A stretch of 64,000 bases of DNA, taken from assembly GCA_963210315.1 (NCBI GenBank), contig OY723278.1, positions 558,001-622,000 of the forward strand. Direction: 5' to 3'. The position numbers were made by a program, and so were the translations under genes. Source of the stretch: Rhynchopus euleeides (lineage: Eukaryota; Euglenozoa; Diplonemea; Diplonemida; Diplonemidae). The notes beneath the pieces were generated by a model. It worked only from the letters and a program-made list of their open reading frames with translations, made no database searches and had not been told where the DNA came from. Positions 44,545 to 55,206 of the stretch are shown piece by piece. The stretch's first letter is position 1; each line of letters begins with the position of its first letter.

Positions 44545-45150
44545 TGAATGTGCGTCTTGGCCAGGTGCCCCTCAGGCAGGGTGCCCCGTAGGCGGAAGTG
44601 TATGTCGCGGCCAGATGCCCCTCAGGCAGGGTGCCCCGTAGGCGGAAATGTATGTCTTGACCAGGTGCCCCTCGGGCAGGGTGCCTCGTAGGCGGAAGTG
44701 TATGTCTTGGCCAGGTGCCCCTCGGGCAGGGTGTCTCGTAGGCGGAAGTGTCTGTCTTGGCCAGGTGCCCCTCGGGCAGGGTGCCTCGTAGGCGGAAGTG
44801 TATGTCTTGGCCAGGTGCCCCTCGGGCAGGGTGCCTCGTAGGCGGAAGTGTCTGTCTTGGCCAGGTGCCCCTCGGGCAGGGTGCCTCGTAGGCGGAAGTG
44901 TATGTCTTGGCCAGGTGCCCCTCGGGCAGGGTGCCTCGTAGGCGGAAGTGTATGTCTTGGCCAGGTGCCCCTCGGGCAGGGTGCCTCGTAGGCAGAGGTG
45001 TCTGTCTTGGCCAGGTGCCCCTCGGGCAGGGTGCCCCGTAGGCGGAAGTGTGTGTCTTGACCAGGTGCCCCTCGGGCAGGGTGCCTCGTAGGCGGAAATG
45101 TATGTCTTGGCCAGGTGCTCCTCAGGCAGGGTGCCCCGCAAGCGTAAGCT
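44545..45150. repeat. Minisatellite 1: twelve 50-bp units
   Basis: The unit is GGTGCCCCTCGGGCAGGGTG followed by CCTCGTAGGCGGAAGTGTATGTCTTGGCCA, with GTAGGCGGA recurring at exact 50-bp spacing from 44581 to 45131. Copies differ by one to four bases. Because 50 is not a multiple of three and the unit lacks stop codons, the array is open in several frames; that openness is an artefact, not evidence of a protein. Looser relatives extend from about 44420 to 45300. Confidence 0.9.
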
Positions 45151-45764
45151 GTAGGTATGTCGTGGCCAGGTGCCCCTCAGGCAGGTAATGTCTCGGCGAG
45201 ATGCCCCTCGGGCAGGAAAAATGCGTCTCGGCTAGGTGCCCCTCAGGCAGAAGTGGGTGTCTCGGTCCGATGCTCCTCGGCAAGATCGTGTCTCGGTCAG
45301 GAAAGTAGGAGTTGGATATCACTGACGTCACTTTGCTGCATCAGTATCGACCCATTTATCAGCACCCGACTGTTGCTCTTGGTCCCGCCTTTGTCAGCGC
45401 CTCTGTGACGGAACCTCCAGCTGAAGTATGCGTTTGGAAACCTTGAGCGCGATCAAGCGTGAAGCAGGTTTTCGGCGAGGCGCGGTGATAGTCTCGATGG
45501 CTGATGGGAATGTCCTCAATCCGCTGCGGCCACGGGCGCAGCGCTGTCCCGCTGTCACGTTCATAAGCGGCGGAGGACCACCTTGAACACCACGGCGTCA
45601 TCATCCCCATCTTTTTGCGCCCCTCCTTCGTGCTGATCCCCCCGTGCACCTCGCCGTCATTTATTAGAACCAGTGCGTGGGGGTGTTGTTGTCCTCAACC
45701 GCGGCTTCGGCCCTCTTGAGACCTGACACGAGCATGGTGTGAGGGTCGTCTTCTCGGTCGGGAT

Positions 45765-46430
45765 TTGGTGCCCCTCGGGCAAGATTGTGTATCTCTCGGT
45801 CGGGAGAGCGGGTGCCCCTCGGGCAAAATTTTTGTCTCGGTCAGGAGAACAGGTGCCCCTCGGGCGAGATGCTGCGTCTCTCGGTCGGGAGAGTGGGTGC
45901 CCCTCGGGCATAGTTTTGTCTCGGTCAGGATAACGGGTGCCCCTCGGGCAAAACTGCGTGTCTCTCGGTCGGGAGAGTGAGTGCCCCTCGGGCAGAATAT
46001 TGTCTCGGTCAGGAGAACAGGTGCCCCTCGGGCGAGATGCTGCGTCTCTCGGTCGGGAGAGTGGATGCCCCTCGGGCAGAATATTGTCTCGGTCAGGAGA
46101 ACAGGTGCCCCTCGGGCAAGACTGCGTGTCTCTCGGTCGGGAGAGTAGGTGCCCCTCGGGCAAAATTTTTGTCTCGGTCAGGAGAACAGGTGCCCCTCGG
46201 GCGAGATGCTGCGTCTCTCGATCGGGAGAGTGGGTGCCCCTCGGGCAGAATATTGTCTCGGTCAGGAGAACAGGTGCCCCTCGGGCAAAACTGCGTGTCT
46301 CTCGGTCGGGAGAGTGAGTGCCCCTCGGGCAGAATATTGTCTCGGTCAGGAAACCAGGTGCCCCTCGGGCAAGACTGCGTGTCTCTCGGTCAGGAGAGTG
46401 GGTGCCCCTCGGGCAGGGTAGAATGCTGCG
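45765..46430. repeat. Minisatellite 2: alternating 39-46 bp units, 83-88 bp higher order
   Basis: Sixteen copies of the core GTGCCCCTCGGGC alternate between two linkers, GTCTCGGTCAGGAGAACAG and GTGTCTCTCGGTCGGGAGAG. The pair repeats every 83-88 bp. The core is the same as in minisatellite 1, so both arrays derive from one ancestral unit. No protein is claimed. Confidence 0.9.
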
Positions 46431-46562
46431 TCTCTCGGACGGTCAGATCGTGTGTCCCTCAGTCAGGAGAGGAGGTCTCGGTCGCTAAAAACGCGCCCCC
46501 TCGGGCAGAGTGGTTGTGTCATCGCTGTTGTGTCACACCAATTGCCTCTCGGGCGGTGTGTC

Positions 46563-46815
46563 TTTTTTGATTTGACAACTCCGGTTTGGTGTACCTCGAT
46601 GAGCTTACCTTACCTTGTCGTCGGACACAACATATCATCGTTGTCCCAAACCCCGTAACCCACGTGAAGTGGATCATCTGAAGTGCAGAATGAGGTGGAG
46701 CAGGTGGAGCACGAAACATAAGTAAACCATAGCAAGAGAGGCCAGCAGCAGTCCCGAGTCCATCGCGTTCCTCGTAGCATTTCCCGTACCACACAGGTGT
46801 GTTATGTGCAAAAAA
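46563..46815. repeat. Block b, second copy
   Basis: Essentially identical to 42013-42265, starting TTTTTTGATTTGACAACTCC and ending GGTGTGTTATGTGCAAAA. It is followed directly by the sequence that resumes copy 1 of the hAT element (AAATATGGAAAGTGACCCC). Confidence 0.85.
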
Positions 46816-46908
46816 TATGGAAAGTGACCCCATCGTGATCCGCACGGAGCTCAAACAGTCAAAAGAAAGCAGAGAAGCGGAGAAAAGGAGCCCAGCGGGA
46901 CCCGGTGG

Positions 46909-47304
46909 GTGGTGATGTCCTCGTCATGCAGGTCTTCTCTGTTTGAAGTTTCGAGATACTCCGGTAGCTTGATCATTCCGACCGCACCGTACTCCTTCTG
47001 GGCGGCTTGCCGAGCGCATGCACTCAATCTCGTTGCGGTGCACACTGCCAAGGACCACCCTGTCATCCACGCAAGCTACGACCTTGTCTCGAGCACGTTT
47101 GCCTTGCTGGGGATGACACATGCAAACTCCGATGTTTTCGGGAGTGCATGTCCGCTTTGGAGAGGATCGACGGATTCGGGTTCTGGCGGGACCGCGATTT
47201 GTGCAGTGTTGGAGACACCCGCTGGTGTTCGCATGAGCGCACGTTGTGCGCATCGTCTGACTGACTGCCTCAAGGGGGTGGTCATGCAACAAGCTCGACC
47301 ATGA
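46909..47304 (+). pseudogene. hAT transposase fragment, second copy
   Basis: Same 131-codon frame as at 8127-8522 with only a few substitutions (for example Gly to Arg near the start, Ala to Thr later). It includes CRAHALNLVAVHTAKDHPVI. It lacks the rest of the transposase and is part of the right arm of the 5.85-kb element. Confidence 0.55.
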
Positions 47305-47617
47305 AGGTAGTTGCCCTTCGTGAGGCGTACCAGCAGAGCAGCACCCTCAGGGGGGTTTGTCCTGATGCGGGAGGTGATGCGAAGCCGCGCTCCGTCAGTA
47401 CGTGGACGCATTGAAAGCTCAGTTCCGTCCCTTCGGGGAGCTGCGTGGAGCAACACGCCACTGCTGTTCGGCAGAGCCTGGTCCAGCCGTGTTGGGTGTG
47501 ATTCTGAGAGGGTTTGCGCGGGTCGCGCGCGCCGAAGGCGCGCGCGAAAAAATTCAAAACCAGAAAAACCGGAAAACGGCGCCAGAAAAAAAGTCTATCT
47601 TATACCCTGATGTGTGT

Positions 47618-50130
47618 TCGCCAATAAAAAAAGGGAGACGAATAGGAGGGGGAGCAGAAGATGGAGTATTGTTAGCGTGCCTAGCTGCAGTGCCCGAGGC
47701 AATTCCTTCCACAAGAGCCGCCTTTCAATTCGGGCACTGGGGCCATCGGCCTGCAGAGGAGCAAAGGGTGAGGGCGGGGGGTGTGGGTGCACCGCGCACC
47801 TCTGACCCACACACACACCCCCATCCCTTCCCTCCACCACCACCTCCACGGCTCCTCCAGGTCCCCCCCTTCGCCTCTGGGATCGCGTGCCCGCTACGTT
47901 TTAGCTTCGGGGCTCTTGGTGTGTCGCTCTCTCGGTGGTCTGTGTCCAACTGTGTCGGTTTGTCAGGCCAGCCCCCAGAACGCTATTTTTGTTAGAGGGT
48001 CGATCTCACTCTTCTCTGCATCTCACCCGAAAGCCTTTGGTTTTTCTTCTTGTTTTTTTTCCAGTTTTTTCTCTCCATTTTTTTCCTTGTACATTCTTTC
48101 AGAAAAAAACAAAAAAAAAGTTGTCTCAAAACACACAAAAAAAACACAGAAGGGTTGGCATTAAATAAAAAAAAACAAGCGGCGGCAACAAACACCACTC
48201 CAACCCTTCCTGACAGCCAGACATTCTGCTCGGTGAAATCTTTCAAAAGGAAGTAAACGGGGGAGGAGGAGGAGGGGGTGGGGAGGGGGAGGAAGGGAGA
48301 GCCGCGAAAGGGTATCATGCCCGCAAACACTGCCAGCACGGCCCCGCCTTCGTCACTTCCCCGCTCCACTCTACCCCAACCCCCACCCACCCACCCCCGG
48401 ATCAAACGCTGAGAATAAAATTCGCTGATATGAGACCCCACCACCACACACACATCGTCTGAAGGGGGGAGGGGACACACCTGTGCCTCGAGGGGCATAA
48501 AAAGCACCGTTTACACGCTACATAAAACTGGTTCTTTTTTTTTTGAGTTCTTTTGACGACGTGTTGTAGCATGCCCAGTCGGCCCCCTTAGGTTGCGGGA
48601 GGGGACGTTCTTTTTTCCAATTCCGCCCGGAGAAGTGGAGGAGGGGTGGGGGAGGGGGTTTTCTTCTGTTAGGCAAGCGTCGCTGCGTACATTTGTACCT
48701 GGAGAGAAAGGGGAGGTGCGTCGGAGAGGGCTTGGGTTTGGGTTTTTGAGTTTTAGGTTTTGGGTATATTCTTTGGATTTTTTGTTGAGCAGCAACAACA
48801 CCAGCGTCCCCACCCCCCACCCCCCCACCCCCACGGCACGCACGGGTTGCTTTTTTCCCCCCCGAAAGTGTCGGGGGGGGGGGGGGGAGGAAACCAGGCC
48901 AGCATCGCCCCACACATTCTCAGCCTGCGATCCGCATTTCGGCAGAAAACAGCACTGACACATCCACACCTGTTGAGCTGATTAGACTACGATGCGCCAC
49001 TACCCTTGAGAGAATCAGCAACACAACGGGGTCTCGGGGGACCCAGGGGACGGCAACTCTCGTCTGATGCAAGGGTGGGGCAGGAGAGGGTGCGGCTGCC
49101 GGAACTGGAAGACGGCACACATTTCGGCGCGACGCCTGCGAAAAGACGCCTGCCCTAAAAATAGAAAAAAACATGGCGTGATCGGGACTGGAGTTCACCT
49201 CGGAGAGGGAGGGAGGAGGGCTGAGGCTTTGATCACGCCACAAAAGGAGGGCCAAATGCTGGTTGCAAAAACGAGCGGACAATTGTTTTTTGTCGTCACT
49301 TTTTCTTCCAGCAATTCTACCTTCTCTATGCGTACATCACACTGCTTATACATTGCCCGTCTACGGATCTGTTTTTAGTTTTTTTTGCCGACGAAAGGCT
49401 CACAGATCCCCCCCCATTGTTCCCTCTGGCATACCGCAATGCGGCTATTTCCCGCATTGTAGCCTGCCCAAAGAAAATCCTGGGGTTTTGCAAGGGCTTG
49501 GCAACATACCTGGCAAGTTTTATGATTTTTACATTCCGCAACGATTTCCAAGGAAAAGGGGGAAGGGGGGGCCCTGGCATCATGCTGTGAGAGTTGCATC
49601 CGCGCGAGCTGAACTCTCTCAAAATATGTGAGACACAGACAGGGCTCTCGAAGTGGAAGAAATGGGGGGAAGATACCCCTCCATTCTGTTTGCCTCGGGG
49701 GAAACCCTGCCCTCACAGTCACTTTTAGAGAACGCAGAACTCGTGAGACACACATACCTCACTAAACACACAATGGAGGAGTCTACCGCACTCACAGAAA
49801 CCAGATGCGGGGGGCGGGGGGGCAGTGGGCTGATCAGACAGAATACAACAAGGGACGGAGACGAATCGCAAGACATACGGGGCAGCAGCAGCAGCAGCAG
49901 CACACCCGACCTTCACTATATCCGTAGGCAATGGTAGGGTAGCGAATCGGCATTGAACAGAAGTCTGTGGGTAGCGTCGAACTGAAGACCAGCTGAACGA
50001 GAATCGGACACGCTAGACGTTCAGTATTGCCCTATCCAGCTTCCTTCCCGATTCGATTCTGCCCCGATTTTGTCTGAAAACGGACGCTTGGCATGTCAAA
50101 AAATAAAGGGGGGGTGGGGGCAGGGCTGTT
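47618..50130. other. Gene-free stretch with homopolymer runs
   Basis: No gene is supported. A- and T-runs occur at 48050-48180 and a G-run at 48877-48890. The short frames are low-complexity. A CAG run of six lies near 49882-49900. Confidence 0.4.
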
Positions 50131-50131
50131 C

Positions 50132-51175
50132 CTAACTGGGGGGCTTGTTCCCCACTTTCAGGATTCTGAACTTTTTTTCTAAGAATTTTTGTAAGGGGAA
50201 AAAAAGTTTTTTTCTAAGAACTTTGTTAGGGGAATTTTTTTCTAAGGTTGTTTCGCAGAGGAAAAAACTTTTTCTAAGTGTTCCCCAGTCGACAGGGCGC
50301 GCACAAGGATGGAAGGGAAGTCTGTCCCACGTACCGTTCGCCTTGCTGGCCAACTGGAGAGCCAGACGTTCACTACCGTGGCCTCCGGCGGCTGGGGGGC
50401 TCCGCCCCCCAGACCCCCCATGTAGCGTGTGCCCGTCCATCTATCTCACTTCCCCGGGTACAGTGCAGCGTAGGAGGTCAGCGCCGCATCCATGAAGCGC
50501 TTCTTCGAAGCCTGGCTGACATCGGACAGGAGGTCGGGCTTCCCCACCTGGGAGGTACACTTGCCGCGTTCGCGACATGCGTGACACGCGACACGCTACC
50601 TGAAACGTGAGTGTGCCTTGCTAACACGGGCATTTCAACGGTCTGCCGACGACCGTTCCCCAAACCAGTAAACCAGCAGTTTTGGAAAATCGGAGAGATC
50701 ACCCTACTGCGCTGAATATGGTGCGCACCACTGCAAAAATCCCCGGGAGCTTTTGGGCTTTCAGACCTGAAGGGGCCAGCAGGTGGGTGGCGTCGGGGAG
50801 TGGCAGCTTTGTAACTGTCCTCCAGCTGCAAACCCGCAAACCCGCATGTCCAGCCCTGCGAGAGTGCCAAGGTGTATTGAGTCCCTGCGGAGCACAACCC
50901 CCGATGAGAACGAGTGGCAGATGATCCTCATTCATTTTCAGCTGTAACGCGCATGAGGGGCACTCTCTGCCGCAAGCATCTGGGCATCACTCGAGAGCTG
51001 TCACAGGATGACGCGGAGAGAAATCAGAGAAAAAGTCCCGCCTGACGGGCACGCGCCTGGAAACTGTGGGGGGGCGAGCAAAAAATCCCTTGTAAAAATT
51101 CTTAGAAAAAACCTGGTTCCCCGACCCAAAAAACCTGGAAAAAGGGCTCGTTCCCCGCCCAGGCCTGGGTGGGGG
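50132..51175. mobile_element. Inverted-repeat element of about 1 kb
   Basis: The left arm near 50173-50197 (TTTTTTCTAAGAATTTTT then GTAAGGG) matches the inverse of 51087-51111 (TTTTTTCTAAGAATTTTT then ACAAGGG) at 23 of 25 positions. Both arms lie near GTTCCCC blocks and G/C-rich margins. Exact ends and target duplication were not resolved. The interior includes a possible captured exon (50446-50547). Confidence 0.55.
50446..50547 (-). pseudogene. Possible terminal exon inside the inverted-repeat element
   Basis: On the minus strand, ACCTCCCAG precedes a 33-codon frame, VGKPDLLSDVSQASKKRFMD then AALTSYAALYPGK and a stop. The composition is protein-like and the acceptor context is good, but no upstream exon or matching 5' splice site was found. 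It may be a gene fragment carried by the element, or chance. Confidence 0.3.
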
Positions 51176-52841
51176 TGGAGGGGATTTTACCCACGCAACG
51201 GAAAAAAAAGGGTTTGACATCACATACATGCACACGATTACTTCTTCTGTATCGGCGGAGAGAACGCACTCACTCTAAGTGTCCTACATTCACGCACCTC
51301 AGAAAACCCCACCCCTCCCCATCTGCCCCTTCCGCTCAGAGGGGCGCCGGAGTGAGAGAGTAAAAAAGGAGAACAGAGTTTGTTTAGACAGATGGAGGGG
51401 GGGTTTGATTGATAGGAGATAGATTGTGACAGAGAGAGAGAGAAAATAGGAAGCGGATCGCGAGAGAGAGAAGGGGGGAAATAAAAACAAACGAAATATT
51501 TAGGGTGCCTTCGCTCCGTGTCAAACAGTGTCAGCTTGTCCCCCTTATTGTGAGGGGACTCGCTTCTCTGCGCTCCTGAGCGAAGGCCCCCATAACCCGC
51601 TGGTTACATGTATTACACAGGCACGCTGAAACCCCACCCCACCCACCGTTGCAATATTCCAGAATGGCAAGGGCTGGGGGGGGGGGGGGGTAACCCAGTT
51701 TGGAGGGAGAAGGTTCATACATCACAGCTGAGAGTGGGTCTGGGTGGTCACTCTCTGGGTGTACAGTGCTCGGGGTTTTCTGTCCCACAGAGAAGTATAA
51801 AAGGGGGGGGGGGGGCGCCCTCTATGGTGTCATCCTTGGAGAGATGACCAGTGCCCTCGCATCATATGCTAACTCTCTTTTTCCCAACCAACTATGGATG
51901 GCATTCCTGGCTGCAAGGATTTGCTTCACTCATAAGCGGGCATCTTGCAGAAACAGGCAGTACGGACCATTGGCTGTGACGATGTACTCCGTGCGATTCC
52001 ACTGGGGACCACCAGCCTCAGGTGCACGGCGATGCATGCAGAATCTGGATTTTTTTTGGATTTTTTTCTGATTTTTTCTGATTTTTTTTGTGAAGTGAGG
52101 AGGAAAGGGGGGGTCGGGAAGCGGACAACAACCGTCCCTCCCCTCCCACCCCTCCCCCCCCCCCCCCTCCTATGTGCGCCAACCAGCAACAGCAACAGCA
52201 CTATCCCACTCACAATACATCCAGAATGAGACGATGTGCACCTTAAAATCTTACAGTTTCCCTTCCCAAAACCACCCACCCACCCCGACGTACACCGGTA
52301 TCACACACACGCACACAAGACACATGAGCGTTCCTTCGTAAAACGGGATTCTGTGGTTCGTTCATTTTCCCATACAGTTGTTGGCTTTCTTCAATCCGGG
52401 GGAAAATTCTGCTGAGCGCGCGTGACACTACCCTCAATAGCACCCGTGATTTGAATCGAATTCAATGTGGGGCATTTCCGCAGGAAAGGGGGGGGCTTGA
52501 TTCTGCACCAAACTGCACCATCATGCGTGGCGCCTACTTTGTTCAGACGACCCCACTTATGATACACTTCTGATTGAGAAGCCCCCACCCCACCCCACCC
52601 CACCCCACCCCCATCTGATTTTATTTGGAATCGGCGACCTCCAGCCTGGCATACGAGTTTGAATTGATTTGCATTCATCTGAAGAGAGATGAATCAGCAC
52701 AGCCCCCTGGGGCGGGGTGTGTGCTGTGAGATTCTGATTTCGTTTCTTTGGTGCCCCTGACGACCCCATATTGCGTAGTTTGTGCGTAGTGAAAAGGGGG
52801 GGGGGGTCTCATTTTTTGATTTACTCAGCCATTCTCTGTCT
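51176..52841. other. Gene-free stretch
   Basis: Nothing recognisable. G-runs lie at 51676-51692 and 51808-51818, a C-run at 52155-52170 and a CACCC-type tract at 52588-52612. A GATTTTTTT run lies near 52050-52090. The 25-bp block starting TTGCGTAGTTTGTGCGTAGT at 52772 recurs at 53694. Confidence 0.4.
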
Positions 52842-53039
52842 CTATGCCGGGACCCCAAACTCAAGGAGTTCTTGCTGTTCCGGGGTCAGTGAGGGTGCAG
52901 GCGCTTCAGGTGCTGCAGGTTCTTCAGGTGCTGCAGCGCTGGCAGCCTTCGGTGCGGGTTTCGACGCAGTCTTTGCAGGTCTCTTTGGGGGTGCCCTTTG
53001 GCGCGGTGCCTGCTTCAGCTCGTCGGGTGGAAGCATCAA
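52842..53039 (-). CDS. Ala/Pro/Lys-rich C-terminal exon, unidentified gene (partial)
   Basis: The frame reads LMLPPDELKQAPRQRAPPKR and ends SLTPEQQELLEFGVPA before a stop. It looks like a low-complexity protein tail. Just upstream (53040-53100) a 46-bp tandem duplication carries a one-base indel, so the first copy is out of frame. How it joins the exon at 53157-53452 was not resolved; no acceptor with the right phase and a good pyrimidine tract was found. Could be a decayed gene end. Confidence 0.35.
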   Translation of the reverse strand: MMLPPDELKQAPRQRAPPKRPAKTASKPAPKAASAAAPEEPAAPEAPAPSLTPEQQELLEFGVPA

Positions 53040-53156
53040 CGCATCATTAAGCGGTGCCTGCTTCAGCTCCTCCGGGTGGAAGCGTCAACGCATCATTAAG
53101 GAAGAAGGAAGCACAGTTGCTACGCTTTTTTGCAGCTGCAGGAAACGACACCATAC

Positions 53157-53452
53157 CCAACAACAATCCCCAGACCGTCGAGGGAGAGTGGGCGCCTGGA
53201 TCCCGTGACACAGATCTCTAGTGCCGTTGTGATCCCCTCGGATAACGTCTCCTGGACGTTGTCAGCGGAGGTTGCCTGTGTGGCGGTGACCTCCGTATAC
53301 CCCGCGGGATCCAGTGCCAGTAGCGCCTTCTTCAGCTTTTCGTCGACCCCTCGGCCGACGCTCTCCTTGATGTCAAGGGCCACCTTCAGGGTGGCACCTC
53401 GCAGCGCCCTGAAGGCTGTGATCGTATCATCATTCACAATCTCGAGGGTGTT
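53157..53452 (-). CDS. Orphan internal exon, unidentified gene (partial)
   Basis: From GTAG at 53453-53456 the frame reads NTLEIVNDDTITAFRALRGA and on through GVDEKLKKALLALDPAGYTE to LSLDGLGIVVG. It ends at a GTATGG donor identical to those of the confident genes (first intron base 53156). If not spliced it would run on to a stop at 53120. The mix of helical and beta-like segments looks like a real folded domain, but I do not recognise it. No upstream exon was identified, so this is partial or a remnant. Confidence 0.4.
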
Positions 53453-54586
53453 CTACGCGGCTCCTGGAACTCACTTCCTTCTCAGGTGTTTCTGGGCATG
53501 GGGCAACCTTGCCCAGGTGTTTCTGGAGTCCCGCCCCACATGTCGTGCGTTCTTTCGTACGGTGTATAGTGAGTTCTGGCAATAATTTTTTGCTCGGTCA
53601 GCGCAGTGCCTCCAGTCCTGTCTCAGTAGCCACACAGAAAGGGGGACCAAAAAAAACTGGGGGGGGACCAAAAAGCGAGACCCCCCCCCCCAGATTGCGT
53701 AGTTTGTGCGTAGTGAAAAAGGGGTAAATCAGGGGCACCATTCTTGCTAGAACTTTTTTTGTGTTCGTACACAGTGTGGTGGAATGTGTCTTTTGGCAAC
53801 CTCTCTCACTCGCTCGCCCACCTGCGATCCGCATCGCCACCTCCACACAGGCAAGGGTGTGTGGAAGTGTGAACGCTTGAAATCAACCCCAAAGTGAGAG
53901 ACTGGCAGCAACAGCTTTCTTTGCTGGGAGGGAGACAGCACAGCACCTTTCCGCCGAACCAGTTAGTTTTCCATACCCCGGCACTCTGACAGCTCTGGTT
54001 TGCTCCCCTGCATTTTCGAACCACATCATCACGGAGTGAGTGGGGGAAAACCTGAGACGCATGCAGACAGATCAGGATTCGGTATCCCACACAGAGAACG
54101 ACCAACCTGTCAGAGACATTGTTTCGGCCCACCCACCCCCCGCACACACACACGCCCTTTTCTTGTTCAGCGCGAATTCCCGCCCCCTCCCCCGTTCTTT
54201 TTGACAATCTCTAACAATACAACAAAAATGTGCGGGGGCAAATCATGCGGGGGCGGTGATACCGAGAGAGAGAGAGAGAGAGAAAAAATACAGGGCCGCC
54301 CGCCCCCCCCCCCCCCTCCCTCCCCTCTTCAGTCAAAACGCAGGCAGCGCCCCGAGCACTGTGCTGCGTTGCCCGAGGCACGGGCTTGCTGTGGTTTCAA
54401 AGAGCCGAGGCTAAAGCAGCAGCGAGGGGGTAGTTGATGCAGAATTGCGCTGGGGACTCTCACACGCCCTTTGCTTTGGCTGGAGCGACAGGGGGGCGGG
54501 GCGGCACGCTGTCAAGCACTAGGGAGAAGAGAAAGAGGGGGGGTGGGGCAGAGAGGCTGAGGTATCGGGGGGGGGGGGCAGTGCGA
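53453..54586. other. Intergenic or unresolved intron sequence
   Basis: May include upstream exons of the orphan gene, none recognised. C-runs on the plus strand at 54303-54320 and a GA run near 54262-54283 stand out. Confidence 0.3.
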
Positions 54587-55206
54587 TTAGCTGCGGTGAT
54601 TGCTATCAGATGCACTCTCACCCCGGTCCATAAGCTCGTCATCCATGCAGGCGAACACCAGCGCCGGGTGGATGTCCTGTGGGGGGGGGGGGGGGGGATG
54701 GTGTGGCGTGAGTTGGGGAGCACGCATGCGGCAGAGAGAAAGCGCATGCTGTGTCCTGGGCTCTGATGGGTGGGGACGCAACGCCATAGCATGGCCCATA
54801 CCCTCTGCTCGTGCGCCAGCTCGTCGTCGGTCCTGGGGAGCTCCAGCTTCGCCTCAGCAGAGGGGGAGGCCTTGCCGTCCGCCCCCTGGGGCGGGGACAT
54901 GAAGGGGCGTGCGTTGGCGTTCAGGCGGAAACCCCCAGTCCCCACGCTGGCAGGTGTGCTCGCGCGGCTGTTGGTTCCCTGCAGCGGAGTGGTGATGTGG
55001 TGGGTGATGTGCAGCTCGCCATTGGGGCTACAGGGTTTGCAGGATCGCAGACGCCACCCATCAGACAGACCGCGCACCAGCGGACATACCTGCTGGCCCA
55101 GCCTCGGAGGTGTTGCAATGGCACCCAGATCGCCGACAGACGCGCCGAGTGCTGAATCGGAGGGGCTCTGCCCTGCAAGGCTCATGTGCATGCCTGGCGA
55201 CTGCAT
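54587..55206 (-). CDS. Small PAM2-motif protein, likely poly(A)-binding-protein partner (3 exons, 127 aa)
   Basis: Exons are 55206-55090, 54978-54802 and 54676-54587. Introns of 111 and 125 bp start GTATGT and GTATGG; the second ends in a run of about 18 C then ACAG. Exon 2 encodes FRLNANARPFMSPP, which fits the PAM2 consensus (x-L-N-x-N-A-x-x-F-x-P) that docks on the MLLE domain of poly(A)-binding protein. After it come an acidic stretch (LELPRTDDELAHEQR) and DIHPALVFACMDDELMDRG. The first intron is in frame and stop-free, so retention would give a longer product. The ATG at 55206 follows a CACACACGGCACAG acceptor by six bases. An ATG at 55374 in the same frame is an alternative start. Confidence 0.65.

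Larger units (their letters stand above)
41758..47609 (+). mobile_element. hAT-family insertion, 5.85 kb, with large internal insert (copy 2)
   Basis: The ends match the 948-bp element at 7880-8827: CAGGGGATAAGATAG on the left and the inverse CTATCTTATACCCTG on the right. A perfect 8-bp duplication ATGTGTGT flanks it (41750-41757 and 47610-47617). The outer parts, 41758-41910 and about 46810-47609, are almost identical to copy 1. Between them lies about 4.9 kb that copy 1 lacks, joined at an A-run in both cases. The insert contains repeat units and two minisatellites but no intact gene. The whole thing moved, or was extended, as one unit, since the duplication is at its outer ends. Confidence 0.85.

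Noticed and set aside
44572-45141. A 189-codon minus-strand frame of repeated PEGHLAKTY/APCPRGTW-like sequence, and similar frames at 45657-46317
   Set aside because: They are translations of the minisatellites. The 50-bp unit lacks stops in several frames and cycles through all three, so open frames arise automatically; no start context or unique sequence supports a protein.
42018-46810. Complete LTR retrotransposon with block b as LTRs
   Set aside because: Blocks do begin TG and end CA, but no gag, protease, reverse transcriptase or integrase, no primer-binding site and no 4-6 bp duplication were seen; kept only as a possibility.
49882-49900. CAG run as possible polyglutamine exon
   Set aside because: Six units only, with no supporting frame or splice sites.
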